Assembly: GCA_012799075.1 (NCBI GenBank)
Contig: JAAZLZ010000010.1
Location: 1-5,104 of the forward strand
DNA: 5,104 nt
Origin: Bacillota bacterium
GTDB taxonomy: Bacteria > Bacillota > Limnochordia > JAAZLZ01
Direction of reading: 5' to 3'
Position numbers and translations under genes: made by a program. Positions 1 through 5,104 of this stretch are shown here, in pieces; within the stretch, counting starts at the first letter, position 1, and each line of letters opens with the position of its first letter. The notes under the pieces are model-generated. The model ran no database searches. It was not told the DNA's origin and saw nothing but the letters and a program-made list of their open reading frames with translations.

Positions 1-377
1 CCGTCCGCCAGATCGGGATGCTCCCCTCCCCCGGATGGACCTGGTGGCCTCCGGTGGATATCAGGGAAACGGACGGGGAAGTGATTGTCAGCGCGGAGCT
101 GCCGGGGATTGATCCGAAGGATTTGGATATCACCGTCAATGAAGACAGCCTAGTCCTGCGGGGGGAGACCATGGGCGAACGGGAACAGACCGATAGGGGA
201 TACCGGCTGAAAGAACGCCGTTATGGGAGCTTCCACCGGAGCATTCCCTTCCCCACTCAGGTAAAGCCCAATGAGGCCCGGGCCAATTACCGGGATGGGG
301 TTCTGGAGATCACCATCCCCAAGGAAGATGTCAACAAGCGCCGGGGAATCAAACTGAATGTGGACCGCTTGCAGTAA
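1..377 (+). CDS. Small heat-shock protein, Hsp20/alpha-crystallin family (5' end outside window)
   Basis: ATP-independent cytoplasmic holdase chaperone that binds unfolding proteins and forms oligomers. The alpha-crystallin domain is recognisable: it begins at PPVDIRETDGEVIVSAELPG, continues through YGSFHRSIPFP, and ends with the family signature A-x-x-x-n-GVLEITIPK. A short C-terminal tail (RGIKLNV) resembles the I-x-I/V motif used in oligomer assembly. The frame is open from position 3 through to the left edge. The ATG at 18 has no convincing ribosome binding site, and starting there would give only 119 residues, whereas family members usually have about 140-150 with a 30-45 residue N-terminal arm. 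I therefore read the ATG at 18 as an internal Met and the gene as cut by the window edge. It ends with TAA at 375-377 and converges on the minus-strand cluster, so it is probably functionally unrelated to it. Family call is secure; the start is unknown. Confidence 0.93.
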   Translation, partial: VRQIGMLPSPGWTWWPPVDIRETDGEVIVSAELPGIDPKDLDITVNEDSLVLRGETMGEREQTDRGYRLKERRYGSFHRSIPFPTQVKPNEARANYRDGVLEITIPKEDVNKRRGIKLNVDRLQ

Positions 378-378
378 G

Positions 379-402
379 AGGGCGCCGCCTAAGCAGCGCC
401 CT
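379..402. terminator. Hairpin between convergent genes, likely shared terminator
   Basis: Perfect 7-bp inverted repeat AGGGCGC (379-385) / GCGCCCT (396-402) around a 10-base loop. It fills most of the 30-base gap between the Hsp20 stop and the stop of the minus-strand aldolase gene. On the plus strand it runs into a short T-containing tail (TTTGCCTTATT). On the minus strand the tail (CTTACTG) is poor in T. It probably ends Hsp20 transcription and may also serve the opposite operon, less efficiently. The inverted repeat is seen directly; the terminator role is inferred. Confidence 0.6.
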
Positions 403-407
403 TTGCC

Positions 408-1193
408 TTATTCGCTGAGGATTTCTTTTAGCCGACCGGCATGGTCTTTCAGCCAATTGTACTGGATGACCACATCGTACCCGATGCAGAAATGGCGCAC
501 TCCCATATCCAAGTATTCTTTGGCCTCATCGAAGTCAAACAGCTCCACCCGGGGAAGGATTCCCTTTTGCAGGGCCTTGGTGATCACCTTCCGTTCGGCT
601 TCTTTCACCTCCGGGCGGCTCCACTGGCCTGGGATCCCCAGGCTTAAGGAATAGTCGCAAGGACCGAACTGGACCATATCCAGTCCTTCCACATCCAAGA
701 TGGCATCGAGATTATCCAAGGCTTCCTTCTTTTCGATCATGAAGGCGACGACGGTATCGTTGGCAGCCTTGACATAGGCCTTGGAGCCGATCTCCAAGAG
801 GTAGCCCACATCCCGGCGCATGGCGCAGCCCAAGATCCCGCCGCCGGGGACCTCAGCCCGGACGGCTTTCACAGCCCGCCGGGCTTCTTCCTGATTCCTA
901 ATGTCGGTGAACAGAATGCTTTGAATGCCTGAGCCTACTGCCCGCTGGGCCAGGAAGGTCTCTAAGCTTTGATCGACTTTGAGCATTGAAGAGAGACCAT
1001 AAAGCTCCGTCAGCCGGGCAAAGTTGTCTAGCCAGTCTAGATCATAGGCCGAGTACTCCCCTAGAAATTCGATGTAGTCGACGGTTCGCGTGTAACCAAT
1101 GATCTCAACGGTGCCAGGCCAGGTGCTGTGGATGTGGGTGCCTAAAGTAGGCTTCCCCTCCTTGATCCTCTTCCTGAAAAGGTTTTCCCGCAA
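408..1193 (-). CDS. HpcH/HpaI aldolase/citrate lyase family protein, variant active site
   Basis: The 261-residue product matches the usual length (about 250-265) of the metal-dependent class II pyruvate aldolases, TIM-barrel enzymes that reversibly cleave 4-hydroxy-2-oxo acids to pyruvate and an aldehyde. The N-terminus (MRENLFRKRIKEGKPTLGTH) is typical. The divalent-metal ligands are kept: Glu154 in MIEKKEAL and Asp180 in GPCDYSLSLG. By my alignment from memory with E. coli HpaI, its Asp42/His45 pair (IDGEHAPN) is Leu44/Tyr47 here (FLGEYSAY), and its pyruvate-binding Arg70 is Lys72 (SSMLKVDQ). The barrel is otherwise intact, so this looks like a functional subfamily rather than decay. The start is TTG, the only start-type codon between the in-frame TAA that ends the upstream gene and the conserved N-terminus. 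It lies 18 bases behind the dehydrogenase gene and is probably the last gene of the operon. Family is sure; the reaction and substrate are not. Confidence 0.9.
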   Translation of the reverse strand: MRENLFRKRIKEGKPTLGTHIHSTWPGTVEIIGYTRTVDYIEFLGEYSAYDLDWLDNFARLTELYGLSSMLKVDQSLETFLAQRAVGSGIQSILFTDIRNQEEARRAVKAVRAEVPGGGILGCAMRRDVGYLLEIGSKAYVKAANDTVVAFMIEKKEALDNLDAILDVEGLDMVQFGPCDYSLSLGIPGQWSRPEVKEAERKVITKALQKGILPRVELFDFDEAKEYLDMGVRHFCIGYDVVIQYNWLKDHAGRLKEILSE

Positions 1194-1203
1194 TTCAACC
1201 CGA

Positions 1204-1209
1204 TCCTTT
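1204..1209 (-). promoter_or_regulatory. Ribosome binding site for the aldolase gene (TTG start)
   Basis: AAAGGA lies 10 bases ahead of the TTG at 1193, just after the stop codon of the dehydrogenase gene. It is weaker than the sites ahead of the other cluster genes and its spacing is slightly long. It still supports initiation at the TTG, since no ATG or GTG is available in frame nearby. Confidence 0.5.
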
Positions 1210-1211
1210 CT

Positions 1212-2276
1212 TTAGGCTTGGCCCTCAAAGGGGAAATCAATCCCTAAGTCAACGGCCATCTTGACCAGTCCGTCGAAGGTGCCCTTAGCCAGGATGACTC
1301 CTTCTTCTTGGGCCCTCTTAAAGGCATTATTCTCCAGTTCGCCCGGAACATAAATCCGCTCGCACCCGGGCGCCTTGGGAGCGTTGTGCATCTTGTCGAT
1401 GAGCCGATCCATCCGGGCCTTAAACTCATCTAAGGGCATGAAGGCTTCAATGTTGATGGCCTGGATGAAGTGGCCCGTCAAGGTGGGAACATCGGGCTTG
1501 AGCCGCCAGCTGATCATTTCGTCGGTGAGCCCGGCGCCCGACAGAACGCCCGCGAGGATTTCAACAAACATGGCCAGGCCGTAGCCTTTATAGCCGCCGA
1601 AGGGAAGAAGGGCACCCCCGGCCATGAAATCATCGGGGTTGGTCGTGTGTAGACCGTCCTTAGTCAGCATCCAGCCTTCGGGGATGGGCTGGCCAGCGGT
1701 GGCATAATTCACGATCTTGCCGGCGGCAACCACGCTCATGGCCATGTCCAAAACCACCGGATCATGCCGTCCGGCGGGAGCAGCCATGGCATAGGGGTTG
1801 TTGCCGATGTTGCGGCCCCGGCCTCCGGTGACGCTCATGGTCGGCGGAGCATTGCTGAAAGCCTCGCCGATCATCCCCTCCCTGGCGCACATGAGGGCAT
1901 AACTGGCGCCAGCGCCGTAATGATTGCTGTTTTTCACCGCGACTACGCCAATTCCGGCTTCCTTGGCTTTCTTGACGGCCAGCTTAGTAGCCTTGTAGCC
2001 GCTCAGGTGACCCACGCCAGCATTGGCATTGACCAACGCGTACGCCGGTCCTTCTCGTTCAATGGTAGGTTCGGCCTTGACATCAATACCGCCTTCTTGC
2101 ATCTGCCGGATATAGTGGGGAAGGGCAACTACACCATGGGATGCAACCTCTCTCATGTCGCACTCAACGATAATCTCAGCTGTAACCTTGGCATCATCTG
2201 CACTCAGACCTGTTTGACTTAATGCTTCCGTACAAAAAGAGATGAGCTGCCCAGCATCAACACGAATAGATTCCAC
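1212..2276 (-). CDS. Ldh_2 (malate/L-lactate dehydrogenase) family NAD(P)-dependent oxidoreductase
   Basis: Cytoplasmic enzyme of the family that includes malate and sulfolactate dehydrogenases, ureidoglycolate dehydrogenase AllD and 2,3-diketo-L-gulonate reductase YiaK. These interconvert 2-hydroxy and 2-oxo acids using a non-Rossmann fold. At 354 residues it has the usual length. Signatures in order: SHGV with the probable catalytic His47; GHLSGYKA (89-96); NSNHYGAGASY with His119; GNNPYAMAAP (158-167); GGYKGYGLAMFVEILAGVLSGA (from 227); and a C-terminal IYVPGE. The Arg usually found three residues after SHG (SHGAVR in AllD) is Ala51 here, which could alter substrate binding. The start is GTG, set by a strong GGAGGT six bases upstream. 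It follows the TRAP large permease gene after 146 bases and precedes the aldolase gene by 18, suggesting it acts on the imported acid. Exact substrate, cofactor preference and direction cannot be read from sequence. Confidence 0.93.
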   Translation of the reverse strand: MESIRVDAGQLISFCTEALSQTGLSADDAKVTAEIIVECDMREVASHGVVALPHYIRQMQEGGIDVKAEPTIEREGPAYALVNANAGVGHLSGYKATKLAVKKAKEAGIGVVAVKNSNHYGAGASYALMCAREGMIGEAFSNAPPTMSVTGGRGRNIGNNPYAMAAPAGRHDPVVLDMAMSVVAAGKIVNYATAGQPIPEGWMLTKDGLHTTNPDDFMAGGALLPFGGYKGYGLAMFVEILAGVLSGAGLTDEMISWRLKPDVPTLTGHFIQAINIEAFMPLDEFKARMDRLIDKMHNAPKAPGCERIYVPGELENNAFKRAQEEGVILAKGTFDGLVKMAVDLGIDFPFEGQA

Positions 2277-2282
2277 GATCTT

Positions 2283-2288
2283 ACCTCC
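2283..2288 (-). promoter_or_regulatory. Strong ribosome binding site for the dehydrogenase gene (GTG start)
   Basis: GGAGGT sits six bases ahead of the GTG at 2276, an ideal spacing. It fixes the GTG as the start even though no ATG is present. Confidence 0.8.
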
Positions 2289-2380
2289 GAGTCCATCTGT
2301 ATTTGCATAGTCGCTAATTGAATATTCCTTCCCGAAGTCTTTGTTTCCTGCATCTTTTTACGGTTTCTACAATTATAGAA

Positions 2381-2401
2381 GGGGGAGATGGCCTCTCCCC
2401 C
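2381..2401 (-). terminator. Hairpin after dctM, possible attenuator or weak terminator
   Basis: Perfect 8-bp stem GGGGGAGA / TCTCCCCC with a 5-base loop, beginning 21 bases past the dctM stop codon. On the transcribed minus strand it is followed by TTCTATAATT, a T-rich but broken tract. That suits partial rather than full termination, or mRNA-end protection. It would let the transporter genes be expressed above the two enzyme genes. Structure is seen directly; function is inferred. Confidence 0.5.
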
Positions 2402-2422
2402 AACGGAACCTGCTGTTAATCA

Positions 2423-3697
2423 TTAGAACTTCAGCAATAGGCGGGGAAGGAAGAGGGTGACCTGGGGGACGTAAGTTACGATGAGGAGGACGATAATCAA
2501 TGGAATTAGAAAAGGGGCCGTTGCCCGTACAGTCCGTTCAAAGGAGATCCCGGCCACATTGGCGATGACGTAGAGACACACCCCCACTGGCGGTGTGATG
2601 AGGCCGATCATGAGATTCAAGACCATCACCACCCCAAAGTGGATGGGGTCGATCCCCAATTCGTGGATCAAGGGGGCAAGGACGGGAACCAAGATGACCT
2701 GGGCTGCCCCCGTCTCCATGAACAGGCCGACGATAAGAAGGAAGATATTGATGATGAAAAGCACCACCAGGGGGTTGTCCGATAGGGACAAAAGAAACCG
2801 GGCCGCCGCCTGGGGCACTTGCTCCCGGGCCATGATCCAGCCAAAGATAGAGGCGACGGCCATGATGTAGACCACGATGACCGTGGTGTTCACTGTCGTT
2901 AAGAGTATATCGTAAAGCTCAGACGGCTTGATCTCCCGGTAAACGAAAACGCCTAGGATCAAAGCATAGGTGGAGGCAATGATGGCCGCTTCCGTAGGGG
3001 TGAAGATGCCAAAAATGATCCCGCCCAGGATGATTAAGGGGGTGATGAGGGGCAAGAACGCCTTTTTGAAAGCCACCCAAAGCTCCGGCAGCTTCAGCCG
3101 GTCATGGACGGGGTAATTCCGCTTCTTTGCTATGATATAAACGATAATCATCAAAGACAAGCCCATCAGGAGACCTGGGATCACGCCGGCAAGGAAAAGT
3201 CCTCCCACCGACACCCCCGCGAGGGATGCATAGACTACCATGGGAATGCTGGGGGGAATAATCGGCCCGATGGTGGAAGATGCTGCGGAGATGCCCGCGG
3301 CAAAGTCCGCATCATACCCGGCATCCACCATTGCTTTGACCTCGATGGTCCCTAAGCCCCCGGCATCGGCGATGGCCGCCCCCGACATGCCGGCGAAGAT
3401 GACGCTGGCCACCACGTTGGCATGGCCTAGCCCCCCCGGAATCCAGCCGACTAGCTCGGTGGCAAACCCGAAGAGCCGACGGGTCACCCCGCCGGTATTC
3501 ATCAAGTTGCCCGCCAGGATGAAAAAGGGGATGGACAAGAAGACGAATTTGTCCACGCCGGCGACCATGCGTTGGGGCATGGGCAGCAGGCGAAGTCCAT
3601 TGACGACCATGTACACATACGAAGTAATCCCTAAGGCAAAGGCGACGGGAACGCTTAGGGCGATCAAGACTAGCAGCAATCCTAATAACAGGCCCAT
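2423..3697 (-). CDS. dctM: TRAP transporter large permease subunit (DctM family)
   Basis: Membrane channel subunit of a tripartite ATP-independent periplasmic-type transporter. With the small subunit it imports the ligand delivered by the binding protein, driven by an ion gradient, usually sodium. The 424 residues match the family length (about 425-430) and are almost wholly hydrophobic, with many transmembrane segments. Family signatures are present: SIPFFILAGNLMNTGG (55-70), GWIPGGLGHANVVASVIFAGMSG (from 84), the GAAIADAGGLGTIE stretch, TIGPIIPPSIPMVVY (142-156), and near the C-terminus LMIGLITPPVGVCLYV (362-377). The ATG start has GGAGGGG seven bases upstream. It lies 21 bases behind dctQ. 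Ligand specificity is set mainly by the binding protein and cannot be inferred here. Confidence 0.97.
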   Translation of the reverse strand: MGLLLGLLLVLIALSVPVAFALGITSYVYMVVNGLRLLPMPQRMVAGVDKFVFLSIPFFILAGNLMNTGGVTRRLFGFATELVGWIPGGLGHANVVASVIFAGMSGAAIADAGGLGTIEVKAMVDAGYDADFAAGISAASSTIGPIIPPSIPMVVYASLAGVSVGGLFLAGVIPGLLMGLSLMIIVYIIAKKRNYPVHDRLKLPELWVAFKKAFLPLITPLIILGGIIFGIFTPTEAAIIASTYALILGVFVYREIKPSELYDILLTTVNTTVIVVYIMAVASIFGWIMAREQVPQAAARFLLSLSDNPLVVLFIINIFLLIVGLFMETGAAQVILVPVLAPLIHELGIDPIHFGVVMVLNLMIGLITPPVGVCLYVIANVAGISFERTVRATAPFLIPLIIVLLIVTYVPQVTLFLPRLLLKF

Positions 3698-3718
3698 GGG
3701 AAGTCCCCTCCAAACAGT

Positions 3719-4234
3719 TTAGATGGATTCATCAACGATGCTTGACAACTGATCGTACTGCCCTTGCCGGATCTTGCCGATGTCCTGCCAGATGAATCGA
3801 CCGAGAGCAATCAACATGAAGAAGTTGCCTGCGGGCAGCGCCCCATAAACATAAGTCCATGGCCATCCTAAGGCCGCGGTCTCAATGGTGTAGGTCTTAA
3901 GGGCAAGCTCTGCCCCAAGGCGGCCGACAAGGATAAGGAAGGCAAAAACGGCTAAGTCGATCCCAAGCTTCAGATAAGCCCTCCATCTGACAGATAAGAA
4001 GGAAACAAAGTACTCCACGGTCACATGGGCCCTGCGCTTGAGGGCGACGCTCGCCCCGAGGAAGGTGACCCATACAAAAAAGTAACGGCTGACTTCTTCG
4101 GACCATGGAATGGGACGCCCGAAAAGATAGCGCAGGATGACGTGGGTCAGGAGAATGAAATAGATGCAAGTCAAAAGAATGACACAGACTACTTCTTCGA
4201 AGTTGGCAAAGAAAAGACGCACCCTTTTGTTCAA
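3719..4234 (-). CDS. dctQ: TRAP transporter small permease subunit (DctQ family)
   Basis: Small integral membrane subunit that pairs with the large permease in TRAP importers. The 171 residues fall in the family range (about 160-180). The hydrophobicity pattern fits four transmembrane helices, roughly residues 14-34, 50-66, 86-106 and 130-148. The conserved block RYLFGRPIPWSEEVSRYFFV (35-54), followed by LGASVALKRRAHVTVEYF, is the DctQ signature. The start is TTG, supported by an AGGAGGGA six bases upstream; the next candidate, a GTG at codon 5, would be too far from that site. The gene lies 53 bases behind dctP across a stable hairpin and 21 bases ahead of dctM. Confidence 0.95.
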   Translation of the reverse strand: MNKRVRLFFANFEEVVCVILLTCIYFILLTHVILRYLFGRPIPWSEEVSRYFFVWVTFLGASVALKRRAHVTVEYFVSFLSVRWRAYLKLGIDLAVFAFLILVGRLGAELALKTYTIETAALGWPWTYVYGALPAGNFFMLIALGRFIWQDIGKIRQGQYDQLSSIVDESI

Positions 4235-4240
4235 CGAAGG

Positions 4241-4248
4241 TCCCTCCT
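4241..4248 (-). promoter_or_regulatory. Strong ribosome binding site for dctQ (TTG start)
   Basis: AGGAGGGA lies six bases ahead of the TTG at 4234 and decides that start. It also lies only six bases past the end of the dctP-dctQ hairpin, so the hairpin stays outside the site but close enough to influence ribosome access. Confidence 0.8.
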
Positions 4249-4254
4249 AGCCCA

Positions 4255-4281
4255 AGGCCCCCCCGCAGAGCGGGGGAGCCT
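4255..4281 (-). other. Stable GC-rich intercistronic hairpin between dctP and dctQ
   Basis: In the transcribed minus strand, AGGCTCCCCCGC pairs with GCGGGGGGGCCT around a three-base TCT loop. That is 12 consecutive pairs if one G-U wobble is counted (a C/A mismatch on the plus strand). It starts six bases after the dctP stop codon. No T-run follows, so it is not a standard intrinsic terminator. By analogy with operons where a binding-protein gene is followed by a hairpin (the malE-malF gap is the classic case), it probably protects the upstream dctP mRNA, giving more binding protein than permease. The role is inference. Confidence 0.65.
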
Positions 4282-4287
4282 GGCCCA

Positions 4288-5104
4288 TCACTTGTAGTTG
4301 ACGATGGCTTCGTAGAGGTCGCGGCCCCACTTGTCTTCGAAAATATCGGCCACTACCTTGGTTGCCTCCCGGAAGGCCTCAACATCAGGTTCGACGATGA
4401 CCATCCCCAAGTTTTGCAGCTCGACCATCAGATCCTCCTCGGCTTTGACCATGAGCTCCTTGTTGTAGTTGCCGGCTTCCAAGAGGGACTCTACCAGGAT
4501 CTCCTGCAGATCGGGGGACAGACTGTCAAACAAGTCGGCGTTAATCCCAACGACGATGGTCCGAATCATATGGCCCGTCAGCATCAAGTATTTCTGGGCT
4601 TCATAGTACTTGTAGGTATAGATAGTGGCCACCGGGTTCTCCTGGCCGTCCACCGTCCCTTGCTTCAAGGCCAGATAAAGGTCGGCAAAATCCACAGGGG
4701 TGGCCGTTGCACCCATGGCCTTGACGGTTTCCAGGTAAATGGGCTGCTCCGGGGCCCGGATGAGCATCCCGGCCAGGTCCGCAGGCTTATCGATCGGTTT
4801 GTCCTTGGTGGTCAGGTGCCTGGTCCCGTAGTACCAGAAGGCGTCTAGGATCTTGATCCCCCGGTTGGACTCCAGCTTGTCATAGAGGGGCTGCATGACT
4901 TCGCTGTGGAGCACCCTCTCCAGATGGTCCACATCACGGAAAATGTAGGGGCAGTCTAGGATGGCAAACTCCGGTTGGATGAGGCTGATGGCTCCGGGGC
5001 TCACCTGGAACATATCCACCCCGCCAAACATGGTTCCCTCGAGCAAGTCCTTTTCATTGCCCAGCTGAGCCGCGGGAAAGACCTGGACTTCGATCTTATC
5101 GGTC
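4288..5104 (-). CDS. dctP: TRAP transporter substrate-binding protein, DctP family (N-terminus outside window)
   Basis: Extracytoplasmic solute receptor that captures an organic acid and delivers it to the DctQM permease. The window shows 271 codons, open to the right edge; the visible sequence begins TDKIEVQVFPAAQLGNEKD, a typical early DctP block. Full-length members have about 325-345 residues, so some 55-75 residues, including the signal peptide, are missing. A TTG codon at 5046 is internal and not the start. Hallmarks: FGGVDMFQVSPG; GTRHLTTKDKPI; DLAGMLIRAPEQPIY, whose Arg (codon 4756-4758) is the expected carboxylate-clamping residue; and ALKQGTVDGQENP. The Arg in GTRH matches a second ligand-contacting Arg of SiaP-type proteins. 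Both support a carboxylate ligand, but not which one. It is the most upstream visible gene of the cluster and ends in TGA. Confidence 0.96.
   Translation of the reverse strand, partial: TDKIEVQVFPAAQLGNEKDLLEGTMFGGVDMFQVSPGAISLIQPEFAILDCPYIFRDVDHLERVLHSEVMQPLYDKLESNRGIKILDAFWYYGTRHLTTKDKPIDKPADLAGMLIRAPEQPIYLETVKAMGATATPVDFADLYLALKQGTVDGQENPVATIYTYKYYEAQKYLMLTGHMIRTIVVGINADLFDSLSPDLQEILVESLLEAGNYNKELMVKAEEDLMVELQNLGMVIVEPDVEAFREATKVVADIFEDKWGRDLYEAIVNYK

Larger units (their letters stand above)
2277..2422. other. 146-base gap between dctM and the dehydrogenase gene
   Basis: This is the longest non-coding stretch in the window and is visibly richer in A/T than its neighbours. In the direction of the cluster it holds, in order, a hairpin (2401-2381), a TATAAT hexamer (2377-2372), an unremarkable AT-rich leader and the ribosome binding site of the dehydrogenase gene. 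The TATAAT resembles a -10 box, but the matching -35 position falls in the GC-rich hairpin and reads GGGGAG at 17-base spacing, so I do not call a promoter. A palindromic octamer GAATATTC lies at 2320-2327. No short ORF or riboswitch was recognised. Confidence 0.5.

Noticed and set aside
18..20. ATG as the true start of the Hsp20 gene
   Set aside because: The frame continues upstream to the window edge, there is no clear ribosome site, and the product would lack the usual N-terminal arm.
1764..2222. Plus-strand ORF of 152 codons opposite the dehydrogenase gene
   Set aside because: It lies wholly antisense to a clear Ldh_2 gene, resembles no family I know, and long antisense frames are expected in GC-rich coding DNA.
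2372..2377. TATAAT as a standalone promoter for the dehydrogenase-aldolase pair
   Set aside because: No recognisable -35 hexamer lies at 16-18 bases; the region there is the GC stem of the hairpin.
3312..3713. Minus-strand ORF of 133 codons overlapping the start of dctM in another frame
   Set aside because: It shares the DNA of the well-supported dctM frame; its Arg/Gly/His-rich product looks like an out-of-frame translation.
3240..3722. Plus-strand ORF of 160 codons opposite dctM
   Set aside because: It is antisense to conserved DctM motifs, with low-complexity Pro/Met/Ala-rich composition typical of a shadow frame.
4414..4848. Plus-strand ORF of 144 codons opposite dctP
   Set aside because: It is fully antisense to conserved DctP sequence and shows no domain of its own.
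1..5104. Mobile element, CRISPR array, tRNA or defence system
   Set aside because: No transposase or integrase frame, no regularly spaced repeats, no tRNA-like fold, and every long gene belongs to a metabolic, transport or chaperone family.

Overview
The window holds the 3' end of a plus-strand small heat-shock protein gene (positions 1-377). Converging on it is a five-gene minus-strand cluster that fills the rest of the window. Read in its own direction, from the right edge leftwards, the cluster is: a TRAP-type solute-binding protein (dctP-like, N-terminus beyond the right edge), the TRAP small permease (dctQ-like), the TRAP large permease (dctM-like), a malate/L-lactate dehydrogenase-family (Ldh_2) oxidoreductase, and an HpcH/HpaI-family aldolase/lyase. 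Gaps are 53, 21, 146 and 18 bases, so the set looks like one transcription unit, possibly with a partial break in the 146-base gap. Nothing marks a mobile element, CRISPR array, tRNA or rRNA.

The organism is bacterial. Strong GGAGG-type ribosome binding sites, frequent TTG/GTG starts, moderately high GC and a TRAP/Hsp20 gene complement would fit a Bacillota lineage (Moorella-, Desulfotomaculum- or Limnochordia-like). This is a style-based guess, not a taxonomic assignment.

The three TRAP genes make a complete tripartite secondary transporter for an organic acid. The two enzymes suggest what happens next: a 2-hydroxy acid (or 2-oxo acid) is interconverted by the NAD(P)-linked Ldh_2 enzyme, and the resulting oxo acid is cleaved by the HpaI-type enzyme. 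E. coli yiaKLMNO is a known case of an Ldh_2 enzyme beside a TRAP transporter. The aldolase is the oddest part: its metal ligands are kept, but the residues matching the HpaI catalytic Asp/His pair and the pyruvate-binding Arg are replaced by Leu, Tyr and Lys. The actual reaction and substrate are therefore open.

Three hairpins punctuate the region: one between the convergent gene ends (379-402), one after dctM (2381-2401), and a very stable GC-rich one between dctP and dctQ (4255-4281). The last may stabilise the binding-protein mRNA. The promoter of the cluster lies outside the window.
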